From: an uncultured Clostridia bacterium
GTDB lineage: Bacteria > Bacillota > Clostridia > UBA1381
Length of the DNA: 57,570 bases
Direction: 5' to 3'
Assembly (NCBI GenBank): GCA_934454035.1
Contig: CAKSFY010000002.1
Span: 1-57,570 of the forward strand
In this document: one piece after another, positions 40,876-49,388 of the stretch
Numbering within the stretch: position 1 is the first letter of the stretch
How the letters are laid out: every line of letters begins with the position of its first letter
Program-made: the position numbers and the translations under genes
Notes under the pieces: generated by a model
Told to the model about the DNA's origin: nothing
Databases searched by the model: none
The model's input: the letters and a program-made list of their open reading frames with translations, nothing else

Positions 40876-41442
40876 TTACCCCTCCTTTGCAATTTTTGCG
40901 GCTGCCAAGGCGGCATTAACTCCGGAGGTAACTGCCTTTGAAGTAATTGTTGCCGAAGATATGGCATTTATTTGACTGTCCTTTGCATTGCCTTTGGCAA
41001 CGGTTATTTCATCGGATTTTCCGTTAAATTGGGAAATCCAGTCCTTGTCTGTGCATTTTGCGCCGAGTCCTGCGGTTTCGGAATTGGAAATGATATTTAC
41101 TCCGCTTATTTTTCCGTCGGCAGCTATCCCGACCGCCATTGAAATTTCACCGCCGTAGCCTGTAGGCGATGCCATAACGACGTAGCCTTTGTTGTTTGTG
41201 CTTTTGTAGACGGCAGTTACCTCTTTATCCATTTTATCGGACAAAAGATTTTCGCTGTCAAAACCGTCTGCCTCGGGCAGTACAAGCTGCATTGCCTGCT
41301 GCTCTTTTACAAGTTTGTTTTGTTTGATTATCGGAGCGGTTTTAGCGTTGACAACTGCCAAAAGTCCTGCGGATATTGCAGTTATTAAAAATAAGATGAA
41401 TCCTGTTTTTGCTATTTCAATTTTTTCGTTTCTGTTAAGCAT
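40876..41442 (-). CDS. rnfG: Rnf complex subunit RnfG (flavin-bearing)
   Basis: Extracytoplasmic-domain subunit with one N-terminal membrane helix (residues 11-30, GFILFLITAISAGLLAVV) and a domain that binds FMN covalently through a threonine. The flavinylation site reads NAISSATITS (codons 40948-40968), where the usual ApbE recognition pattern is DxxSGAT: the Asp is Asn and the Gly is Ser, while the acceptor Thr is kept. GYGGEISMAVGIAADGKISG and TAGLGAKC are the other family motifs. Length is 188 residues. The start overlaps the rnfD end by 8 bases; the RBS is GGAGAGGTG. Confidence 0.95.
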   Translation of the reverse strand: MLNRNEKIEIAKTGFILFLITAISAGLLAVVNAKTAPIIKQNKLVKEQQAMQLVLPEADGFDSENLLSDKMDKEVTAVYKSTNNKGYVVMASPTGYGGEISMAVGIAADGKISGVNIISNSETAGLGAKCTDKDWISQFNGKSDEITVAKGNAKDSQINAISSATITSKAVTSGVNAALAAAKIAKEG

Positions 41443-42400
41443 TCTTTTTCACCTCTCCAAATCTTTTCGGTAATATTGCGCCGTCAATCAGCGGAACGGT
41501 CAGGTTCATAAGCAAAATCGCAAATGAAGTCCCCTCCGGATATCCGCCGAAACGTCTTATTACGAAGGTTAACAGTCCGCAGCCGCAGGCAAAAATAATT
41601 TGTCCGAGCGGCGTAGTCGGCGTTGTTACATAATCGGTTGCCATGAAAATCGCACCGAGCAGCAGACCGCCGTTTAATATATGCAGAAGAGTAAAAGTAA
41701 GCGTGCTTTCTCCGCTTTGATTATTTCCGAACAAAAGCATTAATACCGCAAAAGTAAGCACATATGTAAGAGGAATTCGGGGCGATATTACTTTTCTGAT
41801 TAAAAGATATATAAATCCAATCAAAAGCATTGCGGCGGATACTTCACCGATACAACCGGCAGTGTGCCCGAAAAAAGCTTCAAAAACAGACGGCAGCGCA
41901 CCTGTTCCGGTTCCTTTTAAAATCGCAAGCGGCGTTGCGGAGGATACTGCGGAAGCAGCTGCGTTGGGTTCTGTAAATGTTGTCATTGCCTGCGGCCAGG
42001 CTATCAGCATAAAACAGCGTGCCGCAAGAGCGGGATTTAAAAAGTTTTTGCCCAAGCCTCCGTAGAGTTGTTTCACAACGATTATTGCAAAAAAACCGCC
42101 GACAGCCGCCATCCAAAAAGGAATTGACGGCGGAAGATTCAGTCCGAGCAAAAGACCGGTCAGGAGTGCGGAGCAGTCCGATGCCGTTACGGACTTTTTC
42201 ATTAATTTCTGATATGCGTATTCGGACAGTACACATGCTGCCATTGTTGTCAGCATAACCATTGCCGCACGGTAGCCGAACGAATATATTCCGCAGATAG
42301 CCGCAGGTATAAGAGCGATAATCACATCGAGCATAATTGATGAAATGGTTTCTTTCTGATGAATATGCGGCGAAGATGAAACCGTAAATTTGTATTCCAT
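41435..42400 (-). CDS. rnfD: Rnf complex subunit RnfD (flavin-bearing)
   Basis: Integral membrane subunit of 321 residues with about eight to ten membrane helices and covalently bound FMN on the outer face. The N-terminal SSSPHIHQKETISSIMLDV segment and LYGGLGKNFLNPALAARCF are hallmark stretches. The FMN site reads SAVSSATPLA (codons 41933-41953): the acceptor Thr is present, but the usual Asp and Gly of the ApbE pattern are Ser. The C-terminal ATDYVTTPTTPLGQIIF is conserved. GGAAAGGAAT precedes the ATG. It lies between rnfC and rnfG. Confidence 0.95.
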   Translation of the reverse strand: MEYKFTVSSSPHIHQKETISSIMLDVIIALIPAAICGIYSFGYRAAMVMLTTMAACVLSEYAYQKLMKKSVTASDCSALLTGLLLGLNLPPSIPFWMAAVGGFFAIIVVKQLYGGLGKNFLNPALAARCFMLIAWPQAMTTFTEPNAAASAVSSATPLAILKGTGTGALPSVFEAFFGHTAGCIGEVSAAMLLIGFIYLLIRKVISPRIPLTYVLTFAVLMLLFGNNQSGESTLTFTLLHILNGGLLLGAIFMATDYVTTPTTPLGQIIFACGCGLLTFVIRRFGGYPEGTSFAILLMNLTVPLIDGAILPKRFGEVKKNA

Positions 42401-42422
42401 AATTAATTATTCCTTTCCGCTT

Positions 42423-43736
42423 TTATTTGTTTTTTCTTCTGTTTTCAAGTATTTGCTGCTTTCCGAGCCTTATATGTGAAAGAGGACTTTGGAATCCCGG
42501 GCAAAGATAAGAGCACAGACCGCATTCAATGCAGTCGAGAATGTGGAACTTTTCGCATTTGTCCAGGTTACCCTCCTCTGCATATTTTGCAAGATATAAA
42601 GGAGACAGATGCATAGGGCAATGATTTACGCATGTTCCACACCTTATGCATGGAGTATTCGGGTCAAAGCTCGTCTGTGCCTCGGACAAAGCCAAAAGGC
42701 AGGAGGTTGTTTTTATTACGGGCACATCGAGTGAGTATTGAGCAATTCCCATCATGGGACCGCCCATAATAAATTTTTTGACATCTTTTGTGAAGCCGCC
42801 GGCAAGCTCTGCCAAATGCGAAAACGGAACTCCGGTCAAAACTGCTAAATTGCATGGTGACGCGTAGCAGTCGCCGCTCATTGTGACTATACGTTCAATA
42901 AGCGGACATCCTTCGTAAAATGCATTGTTTATTGCGGTCACTGTGTCTATGTTCAGTACTATTGCGCCTGCGTCGGCAGGCAATCCTCCTGAGGGGACCT
43001 GTCTTTTTGTAATTGCGTAAATAAGCTGTTTTTCAGCTCCCTGAGGATATTTTGCTTTTAGAGAAACAACATGAATATTTTCCGGACAGACTTTTTTTAA
43101 AATTTCTATAGCGTCCGCTTTGTTTTCTTCCACACCTATGTATCCGTCGTTAAGACCGAGTATTTTCATAGCTATTTTTAAACCGCCGATAATTTTTTCG
43201 GGATTTTCAAGCATACGTCTGTGGTCGGAGGTGAGATACGGTTCACATTCAGCTCCGTTAACTATAATATGCGTTATTTTTTTGTCCTTTGGCGGTGAGA
43301 GCTTGACGTGAGTCGGAAAGCCTGCTCCGCCCATGCCTACTATGCCTGCCTGTTTAATAACCTCAAGCATTTCGGCAGGAGTCATTTTATCGGGATTATA
43401 AATCTTCAGTCCCCGAAAGCGTTCATACTTAAAATCATTTTCAACAAAAACCGATGTCACCATAGCGCCGGAAGGATGCAGATGGGGTGCAATTTTTGTA
43501 ACAGTTCCGGAAACGGATGAATGAATCGGAGCGCTCACGAATGCATCGGAGGAAGCCAAAACCTGACCGACATAAACATAATCGCCCTGCTTTACGGACA
43601 AATCAAGCGGAGCACCGATATGCTGCTGCAAAGGATATATGTGCACCGGCGCGCCGGGAGCCTTTTTTATGGGAAGTTTGTTTGTTATGTCCTTGCAGTC
43701 GGGAATATGCAGACCGCCTTTGAATGTAACAGACAT
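42423..43736 (-). CDS. rnfC: Rnf complex subunit RnfC
   Basis: Peripheral NADH-binding subunit of Rnf with FMN and Fe-S clusters, 437 residues. N-terminal signatures are FKGGLHIPDCKDIT and the barrel-like QHIGAPLDLSVKQGD. The Rossmann-like part contains GAGFPTHVKLSPP and IVNGAECEPYLTSDHR. Two [4Fe-4S] motifs lie near the C-terminus: CIRCGTCVNHCP and CIECGLCSYLCP. The start is ATG 43736 after GAAAGGACG; the frame further upstream has no ribosome site. As the first gene of rnfCDGEAB it carries the operon promoter. The protein would take electrons delivered from ferredoxin and reduce NAD+. Confidence 0.96.
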   Translation of the reverse strand: MSVTFKGGLHIPDCKDITNKLPIKKAPGAPVHIYPLQQHIGAPLDLSVKQGDYVYVGQVLASSDAFVSAPIHSSVSGTVTKIAPHLHPSGAMVTSVFVENDFKYERFRGLKIYNPDKMTPAEMLEVIKQAGIVGMGGAGFPTHVKLSPPKDKKITHIIVNGAECEPYLTSDHRRMLENPEKIIGGLKIAMKILGLNDGYIGVEENKADAIEILKKVCPENIHVVSLKAKYPQGAEKQLIYAITKRQVPSGGLPADAGAIVLNIDTVTAINNAFYEGCPLIERIVTMSGDCYASPCNLAVLTGVPFSHLAELAGGFTKDVKKFIMGGPMMGIAQYSLDVPVIKTTSCLLALSEAQTSFDPNTPCIRCGTCVNHCPMHLSPLYLAKYAEEGNLDKCEKFHILDCIECGLCSYLCPGFQSPLSHIRLGKQQILENRRKNK

Positions 43737-43784
43737 AAATATCGTCCTTTCTGCATTATAATAAATTTTATACAATATATACTT

Positions 43785-43813
43785 AGTATAGCATAAAAAT
43801 TAAATCATTTCAA
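43785..43813 (-). promoter_or_regulatory. Predicted promoter of the rnf operon
   Basis: On the minus strand TTGAAA (43808-43813), 17 bp, TATACT (43785-43790). The leader would be about 40 bases. It is back-to-back with the nadK promoter. Confidence 0.7.
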
Positions 43814-43853
43814 GAATTTTTGCATAAGTTGGAAAGAAAAATCTTCAAACATA

Positions 43854-43882
43854 TTGAAAAAAATATAAAAACAGTGTATAAT
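43854..43882 (+). promoter_or_regulatory. Predicted promoter of nadK-argR-recN
   Basis: TTGAAA (43854-43859), a 17-bp spacer and TATAAT (43877-43882), 41 bases before the GTG start of nadK. Confidence 0.75.
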
Positions 43883-43922
43883 ATGAATAAATATGCAAAT
43901 ATACGATCGGAGGAACACTGCC

Positions 43923-44756
43923 GTGAAAAGAATAACCGTTATCCCGAATCACACAAAGGATATGGGACTGCATGTAACAAAAAAGCTTATTGACGCACTC
44001 AGCGGCAAAGCGGAGATTTACATGAATAAAATGTATAAGGATTCGGGTCTTAAAGTTAATTATGTCGGGGACGAGCTTTATGATATTGCCGACTGTGTAA
44101 TAGTGATAGGCGGAGACGGAACCATACTTCAGGCAGCGGAGCCCTGCGCAAGACGGCATATTCCGATAATGGGAATAAATATGGGGCGTATAGGCTTCAT
44201 GACCGAAATTGAAAAAAATGAAATTCAAAGCGCAGCCGAAAAACTTCTTTCGGGAGATTATAAAATAGAAGAACGGATGATGATGCAGGCAACCGTCTGC
44301 AAAAATGACGGCAATAATTCCGTATATTATGCGCTGAACGACGCGGTTATATCAAAATCAAATTCGGGCATGCTTGCTCTTGAAATATATACCGAGAACG
44401 AAAAGGTGAACGAGTATATTGCAGACGGACTGATAATATCAACTCCGACCGGATCTACGGCTTACTCGCTTTCGGCAGGCGGACCGGTTGCCGACCCGAC
44501 AACAGAGCTTTTTATTGCAACGCCGATATGTGCTCATATGCTTTCAAGCCGGTGCGCCATTCTGTCCGCAGAGAAAAAAATCAACGTCCGCGTCATGGAT
44601 AAGGGTGCGGAGGACGCAATAGTAACAATTGACGGGCAGATAAAGGAGCATATAACGCACGGAGAATATGTTGAAGTTAAAAAAGCAAAAGAAAAAATAA
44701 TGATAATTAAAATGGGAACGCAGTCATTTTATGATATAATGACAAAAAAACTGTAG
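43923..44756 (+). CDS. nadK: NAD kinase
   Basis: Phosphorylates NAD+ to NADP+. The 277-residue product has the GGDGT motif in VIGGDGTILQAAEPCA, then GRIGFMTEI, NDAVISK and the second ligand-binding loop STPTGSTAYSLSAGGP. The start is GTG 43923 because GGAGGAAC lies seven bases before it; an ATG at 43893 has no ribosome site and follows the -10 too closely. argR follows after 13 bases. The nadK-argR-recN order is widely conserved in Firmicutes. Confidence 0.95.
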   Translation: MKRITVIPNHTKDMGLHVTKKLIDALSGKAEIYMNKMYKDSGLKVNYVGDELYDIADCVIVIGGDGTILQAAEPCARRHIPIMGINMGRIGFMTEIEKNEIQSAAEKLLSGDYKIEERMMMQATVCKNDGNNSVYYALNDAVISKSNSGMLALEIYTENEKVNEYIADGLIISTPTGSTAYSLSAGGPVADPTTELFIATPICAHMLSSRCAILSAEKKINVRVMDKGAEDAIVTIDGQIKEHITHGEYVEVKKAKEKIMIIKMGTQSFYDIMTKKL

Positions 44757-44769
44757 AGGAAAGATATAA

Positions 44770-45228
44770 ATGAAACAAAAAAGACATTCCAGGATTTTAA
44801 AAATAATTAAGGATGAAGATGTTAAAACGCAGGAGCAGCTTACCGACTTACTGAAAAAAGAGGATTTTGACGTGACTCAGGCAACGGTTTCGAGAGATAT
44901 AAAGGAGCTCGGTCTTGTAAAAGTGCCGTCTTCTGGCGGCGGCTATAAATATGCGTTTGCAAACCGTGCCAAAACGGAATCATCACAGCACTTAAATATT
45001 TTTGCCAAGGCAGTGACAAATATAGACTATGCACTGCACACTATTGTAATAAGAACTTATTCGGGAATGGCTCAGGCGGTGGCGGCCTCGCTGGACGCGA
45101 TTATAGGACAGGAAATACTGGGCTCAATTGCCGGTGATGATACTATTTTTATAATTACTGAAAATCCTGAAGAAGCACAAAAACTTACCAAAAAACTTGA
45201 GAGACTTTTCCGGGGAAAAGCAAGATAG
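44770..45228 (+). CDS. argR: Arginine repressor ArgR
   Basis: Hexameric repressor that uses arginine as corepressor. The N-terminal winged helix (residues 1-70) has RILKIIKDEDVKTQEQLTDL and VTQATVSRDIKELGLVKV, the recognition helix. The C-terminal arginine-binding domain includes VIRTYSGMAQAVAASLDAI and EILGSIAGDDTIFI. At 152 residues it is of normal length. The RBS is GAGGAAAG. No arginine biosynthetic genes are in the window; its place beside recN is the conserved housekeeping context. Confidence 0.95.
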   Translation: MKQKRHSRILKIIKDEDVKTQEQLTDLLKKEDFDVTQATVSRDIKELGLVKVPSSGGGYKYAFANRAKTESSQHLNIFAKAVTNIDYALHTIVIRTYSGMAQAVAASLDAIIGQEILGSIAGDDTIFIITENPEEAQKLTKKLERLFRGKAR

Positions 45229-45240
45229 GAGGAGTGGAAA

Positions 45241-46896
45241 ATGCTTGTTTGTCTTGATATAAAAAATGCGGCTCTTATCGAACATTTAAGCTTTGATATA
45301 AAAAACGGAATGACCGTGCTGACGGGTGAAACAGGTGCAGGAAAATCCGTTATAATCGACTCAATCAATCTGATTATGGGCGCAAGAGCCGGCAGGACAA
45401 TAGTTCGTTACGGTGAGAGCAAAGCTTCAGTGCAGGCAGTTTTTGAAACAAAGGATTTATCCTCTTTTGAGAAATTCGGAATCCCCTGCGAGGACAACAC
45501 TGTAATTATAACAAGAGAGGTATCTGCAGACGGAAAATCCGTATGCAGAGTAAACGGGATTATAGAGCCGCAGAATGTTGTCAGAGAGCTTGCGGACGGT
45601 CTTATTACGATTCATGGGCAGCATGACAGTCAGGCACTTTTAAATGCGGCAAAGCATATTGATTTTCTTGACAGCTATGCAGGCAACAGGGATATTCAGG
45701 AGGAATATTCCGTGCTTTACAAAAGAAGAAAAGATTTGATTGATGAAATAAAGCTTTTGGAAACAGACGAAGCCGAAAAAATGAGAAAAATTGACCTTTT
45801 GTCATATCAGATTGATGAAATAGAAAAGGCACACATTAAGACCGGGGAAAAGGAGGAGCTCACCTCCGAACGAATAATTATGCAAAACAGTGAAAAATTG
45901 AGCGAGTCGCTCGGCGGAGCGTACGAGAAACTCTACGACGGCGAAAATTCTGCTTATGACAAAATAAGTGAGGCAGCAGGACTTTTATCCGCAGTTTCAG
46001 ATATTAATGAAACCTATTCGGAGCTGTATCAAAAAATTGTCGATATGCAGTATGAGCTGGAGGATATATCGCACGATATTTATTCGGGAATGTCCGGCAT
46101 CGAATATGATGAGCAGGCACTCAATGACATTGAGCAGCGGCTTGATGAATTAAACAGGCTTGAAAGAAAGTATGGGGCCGGTGAGGACAAAATTCTTGAA
46201 TTTTTGGATAATGCAAAAGCAGAACTTGCAAAAATCACGAACGGTGATGAGGAAAAGCTGCGTCTTTCCGGGGAGCTTAAAACGGTTGAAGCTCAGCTGG
46301 GAGCTTGTGCGGATAAGCTGCACAAAAGACGCGTGAAATACGGAAAAATGCTTTCGGAATTGATAGAAAAGGAGCTTGCCGATTTGGATATGCCAAATGC
46401 AAAGTTCTCGGTTTTGGTGGAAAAAACGGAAGAATTTTTGCCGAGCGGTGCGGACAGAGCAGAGTTTATGATAAGCCCTAATAAGGGTGAGCCGGAAAAG
46501 CCGCTTGAGAAAATAGCTTCCGGCGGTGAGCTTTCGAGAGTAATGCTTGCGATAAAATCGATTCTTGCCGATTCGGATATGGTTGATACACTTATTTTTG
46601 ACGAAATAGATACGGGAGTATCAGGCGGAGCGGCAAAAAAAATTGCTGCGAAGCTTCATGACCTGTCAGAAAAAAAACAGATTATATGCGTGAGCCATCA
46701 GCCGCAGCTTGCGGCAGCTGCGGACAATCATTTTAAAGTAAGAAAAGACGAATCCGACGGAAGAACGGTTACGACAGTAAATGAGCTGGACCGTGATAAA
46801 AGAGTGGAAGAGATTGCGAGGATAATAGACGGCGACAGTATAACGGAGGCTTCAAAAATTCATGCCGATGAAATGCTCAGACAATACGGAGAATGA
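45241..46896 (+). CDS. recN: DNA repair protein RecN
   Basis: SMC-like ATPase that acts early in double-strand break repair. The Walker A motif is LTGETGAGKSVIIDSINL at about residue 26; a long coiled coil follows from about residue 150 to 370 with an interruption, and the C-terminal half has the signature PLEKIASGGELSRVMLAIKS, Walker B TLIFDEIDTGVSGGAA and VSHQPQLAAAADNHF. Length 551 residues is normal. AGGAGTG precedes ATG 45241. In sporulating relatives spoIVB and spo0A commonly follow recN; here an RseC-like gene follows 1 base later. Confidence 0.95.
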   Translation: MLVCLDIKNAALIEHLSFDIKNGMTVLTGETGAGKSVIIDSINLIMGARAGRTIVRYGESKASVQAVFETKDLSSFEKFGIPCEDNTVIITREVSADGKSVCRVNGIIEPQNVVRELADGLITIHGQHDSQALLNAAKHIDFLDSYAGNRDIQEEYSVLYKRRKDLIDEIKLLETDEAEKMRKIDLLSYQIDEIEKAHIKTGEKEELTSERIIMQNSEKLSESLGGAYEKLYDGENSAYDKISEAAGLLSAVSDINETYSELYQKIVDMQYELEDISHDIYSGMSGIEYDEQALNDIEQRLDELNRLERKYGAGEDKILEFLDNAKAELAKITNGDEEKLRLSGELKTVEAQLGACADKLHKRRVKYGKMLSELIEKELADLDMPNAKFSVLVEKTEEFLPSGADRAEFMISPNKGEPEKPLEKIASGGELSRVMLAIKSILADSDMVDTLIFDEIDTGVSGGAAKKIAAKLHDLSEKKQIICVSHQPQLAAAADNHFKVRKDESDGRTVTTVNELDRDKRVEEIARIIDGDSITEASKIHADEMLRQYGE

Positions 46897-46897
46897 T

Positions 46898-47329
46898 ATG
46901 CGCGAAAGAGGAATTGTGACAGAGGTTAAAGGAAATATAATAGAAGTAATAATTAATCGCAAGAGCGCTTGCGGAGGAAACTGCGCACAGTGCGGCGGAT
47001 GCACGGTAGGCGGAACTATGGTGCGGGCGCTTAATTCGCAAGGGGCAAAAAAAGGTGATATGGTTGAGCTGGAGCTTGACGAAAGAAAGGTATTAAAAGC
47101 GGCTTTTTTGGTATATATTATTCCGCTCCTGATATTTGTTGTCAGTTACTTTGTATCGGCGGCTTTTATAAAAAATAATATAATCTGCGCTGCAACGGCA
47201 TTTATTTTTCTCTTAATCAGCTTTTTTTTACTTCACTTTTATGACAGAAAAAAAGGCGGAGGATATATGCCCAAAGCGGTTTTGGGGGTATCCGGCAGTG
47301 ATGAGGAAAATGAAATATGCAGCAATTGA
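46898..47329 (+). CDS. RseC/SoxR-reducing-system family membrane protein
   Basis: Membrane protein of the RseC family, linked elsewhere to SoxR reduction and to Rnf/Rsx complexes. The 143-residue product starts with a cytoplasmic strand-rich domain and a cysteine cluster (SACGGNCAQCGGCTVG, four Cys at about residues 24-33), followed by two membrane helices (AAFLVYIIPLLIFVVSYFV and IICAATAFIFLLISFFLL). The ATG 46898 is 1 base after the recN stop, with GGAGAA upstream inside recN. The four cysteines may bind a cluster or metal. Its presence in a genome with an Rnf operon a few kilobases away, on the other strand, is suggestive but unproven. Confidence 0.85.
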   Translation: MRERGIVTEVKGNIIEVIINRKSACGGNCAQCGGCTVGGTMVRALNSQGAKKGDMVELELDERKVLKAAFLVYIIPLLIFVVSYFVSAAFIKNNIICAATAFIFLLISFFLLHFYDRKKGGGYMPKAVLGVSGSDEENEICSN

Positions 47330-47332
47330 TAC

Positions 47333-47361
47333 TTGAAAAAATACAGGGATTGTGTTATAAT
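47333..47361 (+). promoter_or_regulatory. Predicted promoter of the 2-oxoacid oxidoreductase operon
   Basis: TTGAAA (47333-47338), 17 bp, TATAAT (47356-47361), 31 bases before the first start codon and directly after the RseC-like gene. Confidence 0.75.
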
Positions 47362-47392
47362 AAATGAATAACATGTATACGGAGGTCTTTTA

Positions 47393-48049
47393 ATGAGCTG
47401 TGAATATTATATTTTTACAGGACATTTCGGCAGCGGCAAGACCGAAACGGCACTTAATTTTGCAAAAAAAAAGGCAAAAGAGGGTAAGGACGTTACAATT
47501 GTCGATTTGGATATTGTAAATCCGTATTTCAGAACGGCGGATGCAAAAGAAACGCTTAAGGAATCGGGAATATCTCTCATAGCGTCCGAATTTGCCAATT
47601 CAAATCTGGATATGCCGACTGTCGCTCCGGAGGTAATGAGCGTTTTTTATAAAAAAGACGGCATTGTTATTTTTGACGTCGGCGGCGATGAGGACGGAGC
47701 ATATGCGCTCGGTCAGTTCAGACGCTTTCTTACCGATTACAAAATGTTTTTTGTTGTCAATACCAAGCGGCCGATGACATCATGCACGGCTGAGCTTGAG
47801 GAAATGGCGCATTTGATAGAGAATGCGTCGGGGCTTAAAATCAGCGGCATAGTAAATAATACAAATCTCGGTGCCGCTACCGACGAGAATACTCTTATGT
47901 CGGATATAGATGTTATTTCTGAGCTTTCGGAAAAAATCGGAGTGCCTGTTGTAATGCACTCGGGTCTTGCGGAAGCTTTGAAAAATCTGCCTGATAAAGA
48001 AAAGGCTTTTGAAATTGAAATCACCATTAAAATGCCGTGGCAGATTTAG
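47393..48049 (+). CDS. P-loop ATPase of the oxidoreductase operon
   Basis: A 218-residue SIMIBI-type P-loop ATPase. The Walker A motif FTGHFGSGKTETALNFA lies at residues 8-24; a MinD/ParA-like switch segment VDLDIVNPYFRTAD follows, then DVGGDEDGAYALGQF (Walker B region), VVNTKRPMTS, and a late IVNNTNLG that matches the base-recognition position. The family name and function are not established to my knowledge. It is the first gene of the unit encoding a ferredoxin and a 2-oxoacid:ferredoxin oxidoreductase, and its likely role is maturation or regulation of that enzyme, for example cofactor or Fe-S handling. GGAGG precedes the ATG. Confidence 0.75.
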   Translation: MSCEYYIFTGHFGSGKTETALNFAKKKAKEGKDVTIVDLDIVNPYFRTADAKETLKESGISLIASEFANSNLDMPTVAPEVMSVFYKKDGIVIFDVGGDEDGAYALGQFRRFLTDYKMFFVVNTKRPMTSCTAELEEMAHLIENASGLKISGIVNNTNLGAATDENTLMSDIDVISELSEKIGVPVVMHSGLAEALKNLPDKEKAFEIEITIKMPWQI

Positions 48050-48080
48050 TATAAATACAGGTTGGAAAGGAAAGGGAACA

Positions 48081-48293
48081 ATGAATAGGGTAACTTTCAG
48101 AGAAGACAGATGTAAAGGATGCGAGCTTTGCGTGGCTGCATGTCCGAAAAAGATTATAAAAATTGCAGACGGCCGTCTCAATGCAAAAGGTTTCAGACCT
48201 GCCGAGATAACAGAGCAGGAAAAGTGCATAGGCTGCGCTTTTTGTGCAACTATGTGCCCGGATTTGGTAATCACGGTTGAAAAAGATGTTTAA
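48081..48293 (+). CDS. Two-cluster 4Fe-4S ferredoxin subunit (KorD/VorD type)
   Basis: A 70-residue ferredoxin with two [4Fe-4S] motifs: CKGCELCVAACP (residues about 12-23) and CIGCAFCATMCP (about 51-62). It is the delta-type subunit that carries electrons from the thiamine-diphosphate enzyme to free ferredoxin. The start at 48081 is placed by GGAAAGGAAAGGG; the in-frame ATG at 48009 lies inside the preceding gene. The oxidoreductase alpha subunit follows after 30 bases. Confidence 0.92.
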   Translation: MNRVTFREDRCKGCELCVAACPKKIIKIADGRLNAKGFRPAEITEQEKCIGCAFCATMCPDLVITVEKDV

Positions 48294-48323
48294 GCTGTAA
48301 TTTTTGGAAAGGAATGATATAAC

Positions 48324-49388
48324 GTGAGTGAAAAGGTTTTAATGAAAGGCAACGAAGCAATCGGCGAAGCGGCTATTCGCTCGGGATGCCGTCACTTTTT
48401 CGGATATCCGATAACTCCGCAAACGGAATTATCCGCATATATGGCAAAGAAGATGCCCAAGATTGGCGGAGTGTTTTTACAGGCAGAAAGTGAAGTTGCC
48501 GCAATAAATATGGTTTACGGAGCGGCAGGCGCCGGTGCAAGAGCGATGACAAGTTCGTCAAGCCCCGGAATAAGTCTTAAATCAGAGGGTATTTCATACA
48601 TAGCCGGAGCGGATTTGCCTTGTGTAATAGTTGATATAGTAAGAGGCGGCCCCGGATTGGGCGGTATCCAGCCTGCGCAGTCGGATTATTTCCAGGCAAC
48701 AAGAGGCGGCGGACACGGCGATTATCATATGATTGTTCTCGCCCCGAATTCCGTGCAGGAAATAGTTTCTCTCACAGCGGATGCATTTAATCTTGCAGAT
48801 ACTTACCGCATGCCTGTTATGATTCTCGGAGACGGAACTTTGGGTCAGATGATGGAGCCTGTTGACTTTGACAGTGTTCCTGCGCCGATTGACATTAAAA
48901 AGGATTGGGCAACGGACGGAACAGATATGAAACGTGAGCACAATATTGTAAACTCGCTGTATCTTTCGCCTGAAGAGCTTGAAAAGACAATTTTTGAGCG
49001 TCAGAAACGTTATGATATTATAAAAGAAAAAGAAGCAAGATACGAAGCACATGATATTGAGGATGCCGATATAGTAATTTCGTCATACGGAACTACCAGC
49101 CGTGTTGTTGAAAGCGCGGTTAAACAACTCAGAGAAGAGGGAATCAAAGTCGGGGTTATAAGACCGATTACTCTTTGGCCGTACCCTGTCGAAATCTTCA
49201 AAAAAGCAGCAAAGACGGCAAAGGCATTTTTGTCGGTTGAAATGAGTATGGGACAAATGGTAGAGGATATTGAGCTTGCCGTAAACGGAGCTGCTCCGGT
49301 ATACTTCTTCGGAAGAACAGGCGGTATCATTCCGACACCGGCGGAAATAATCAATAAAGTAAAAGAAATCGCAGGAGGTATAAAATAA
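48324..49388 (+). CDS. 2-oxoacid:ferredoxin oxidoreductase alpha subunit (VorB/KorA type)
   Basis: Alpha subunit of a CoA-dependent 2-oxoacid oxidoreductase that decarboxylates branched-chain 2-oxoacids or 2-oxoglutarate and reduces ferredoxin. The N-terminal half is characteristic: MKGNEAIGEAAIRSGCRHFF, GYPITPQTELSAYMAKKMP, SSSPGISLKSEGISYIAGA and VRGGPGLGGIQPAQSDYFQA. The transketolase C-like domain ends near residue 350. Length (354 residues) fits the VorB form best. The GTG start follows GGAAAGGAATG. Its stop overlaps the beta subunit ATG by one base. Substrate preference cannot be fixed from sequence alone. Confidence 0.92.
   Translation: MSEKVLMKGNEAIGEAAIRSGCRHFFGYPITPQTELSAYMAKKMPKIGGVFLQAESEVAAINMVYGAAGAGARAMTSSSSPGISLKSEGISYIAGADLPCVIVDIVRGGPGLGGIQPAQSDYFQATRGGGHGDYHMIVLAPNSVQEIVSLTADAFNLADTYRMPVMILGDGTLGQMMEPVDFDSVPAPIDIKKDWATDGTDMKREHNIVNSLYLSPEELEKTIFERQKRYDIIKEKEARYEAHDIEDADIVISSYGTTSRVVESAVKQLREEGIKVGVIRPITLWPYPVEIFKKAAKTAKAFLSVEMSMGQMVEDIELAVNGAAPVYFFGRTGGIIPTPAEIINKVKEIAGGIK

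Noticed and set aside
46898..47329. Assigning the RseC-like protein as a subunit of the Rnf complex
   Set aside because: It is on the opposite strand and several kilobases away behind recN. The link rests only on family associations in other bacteria.
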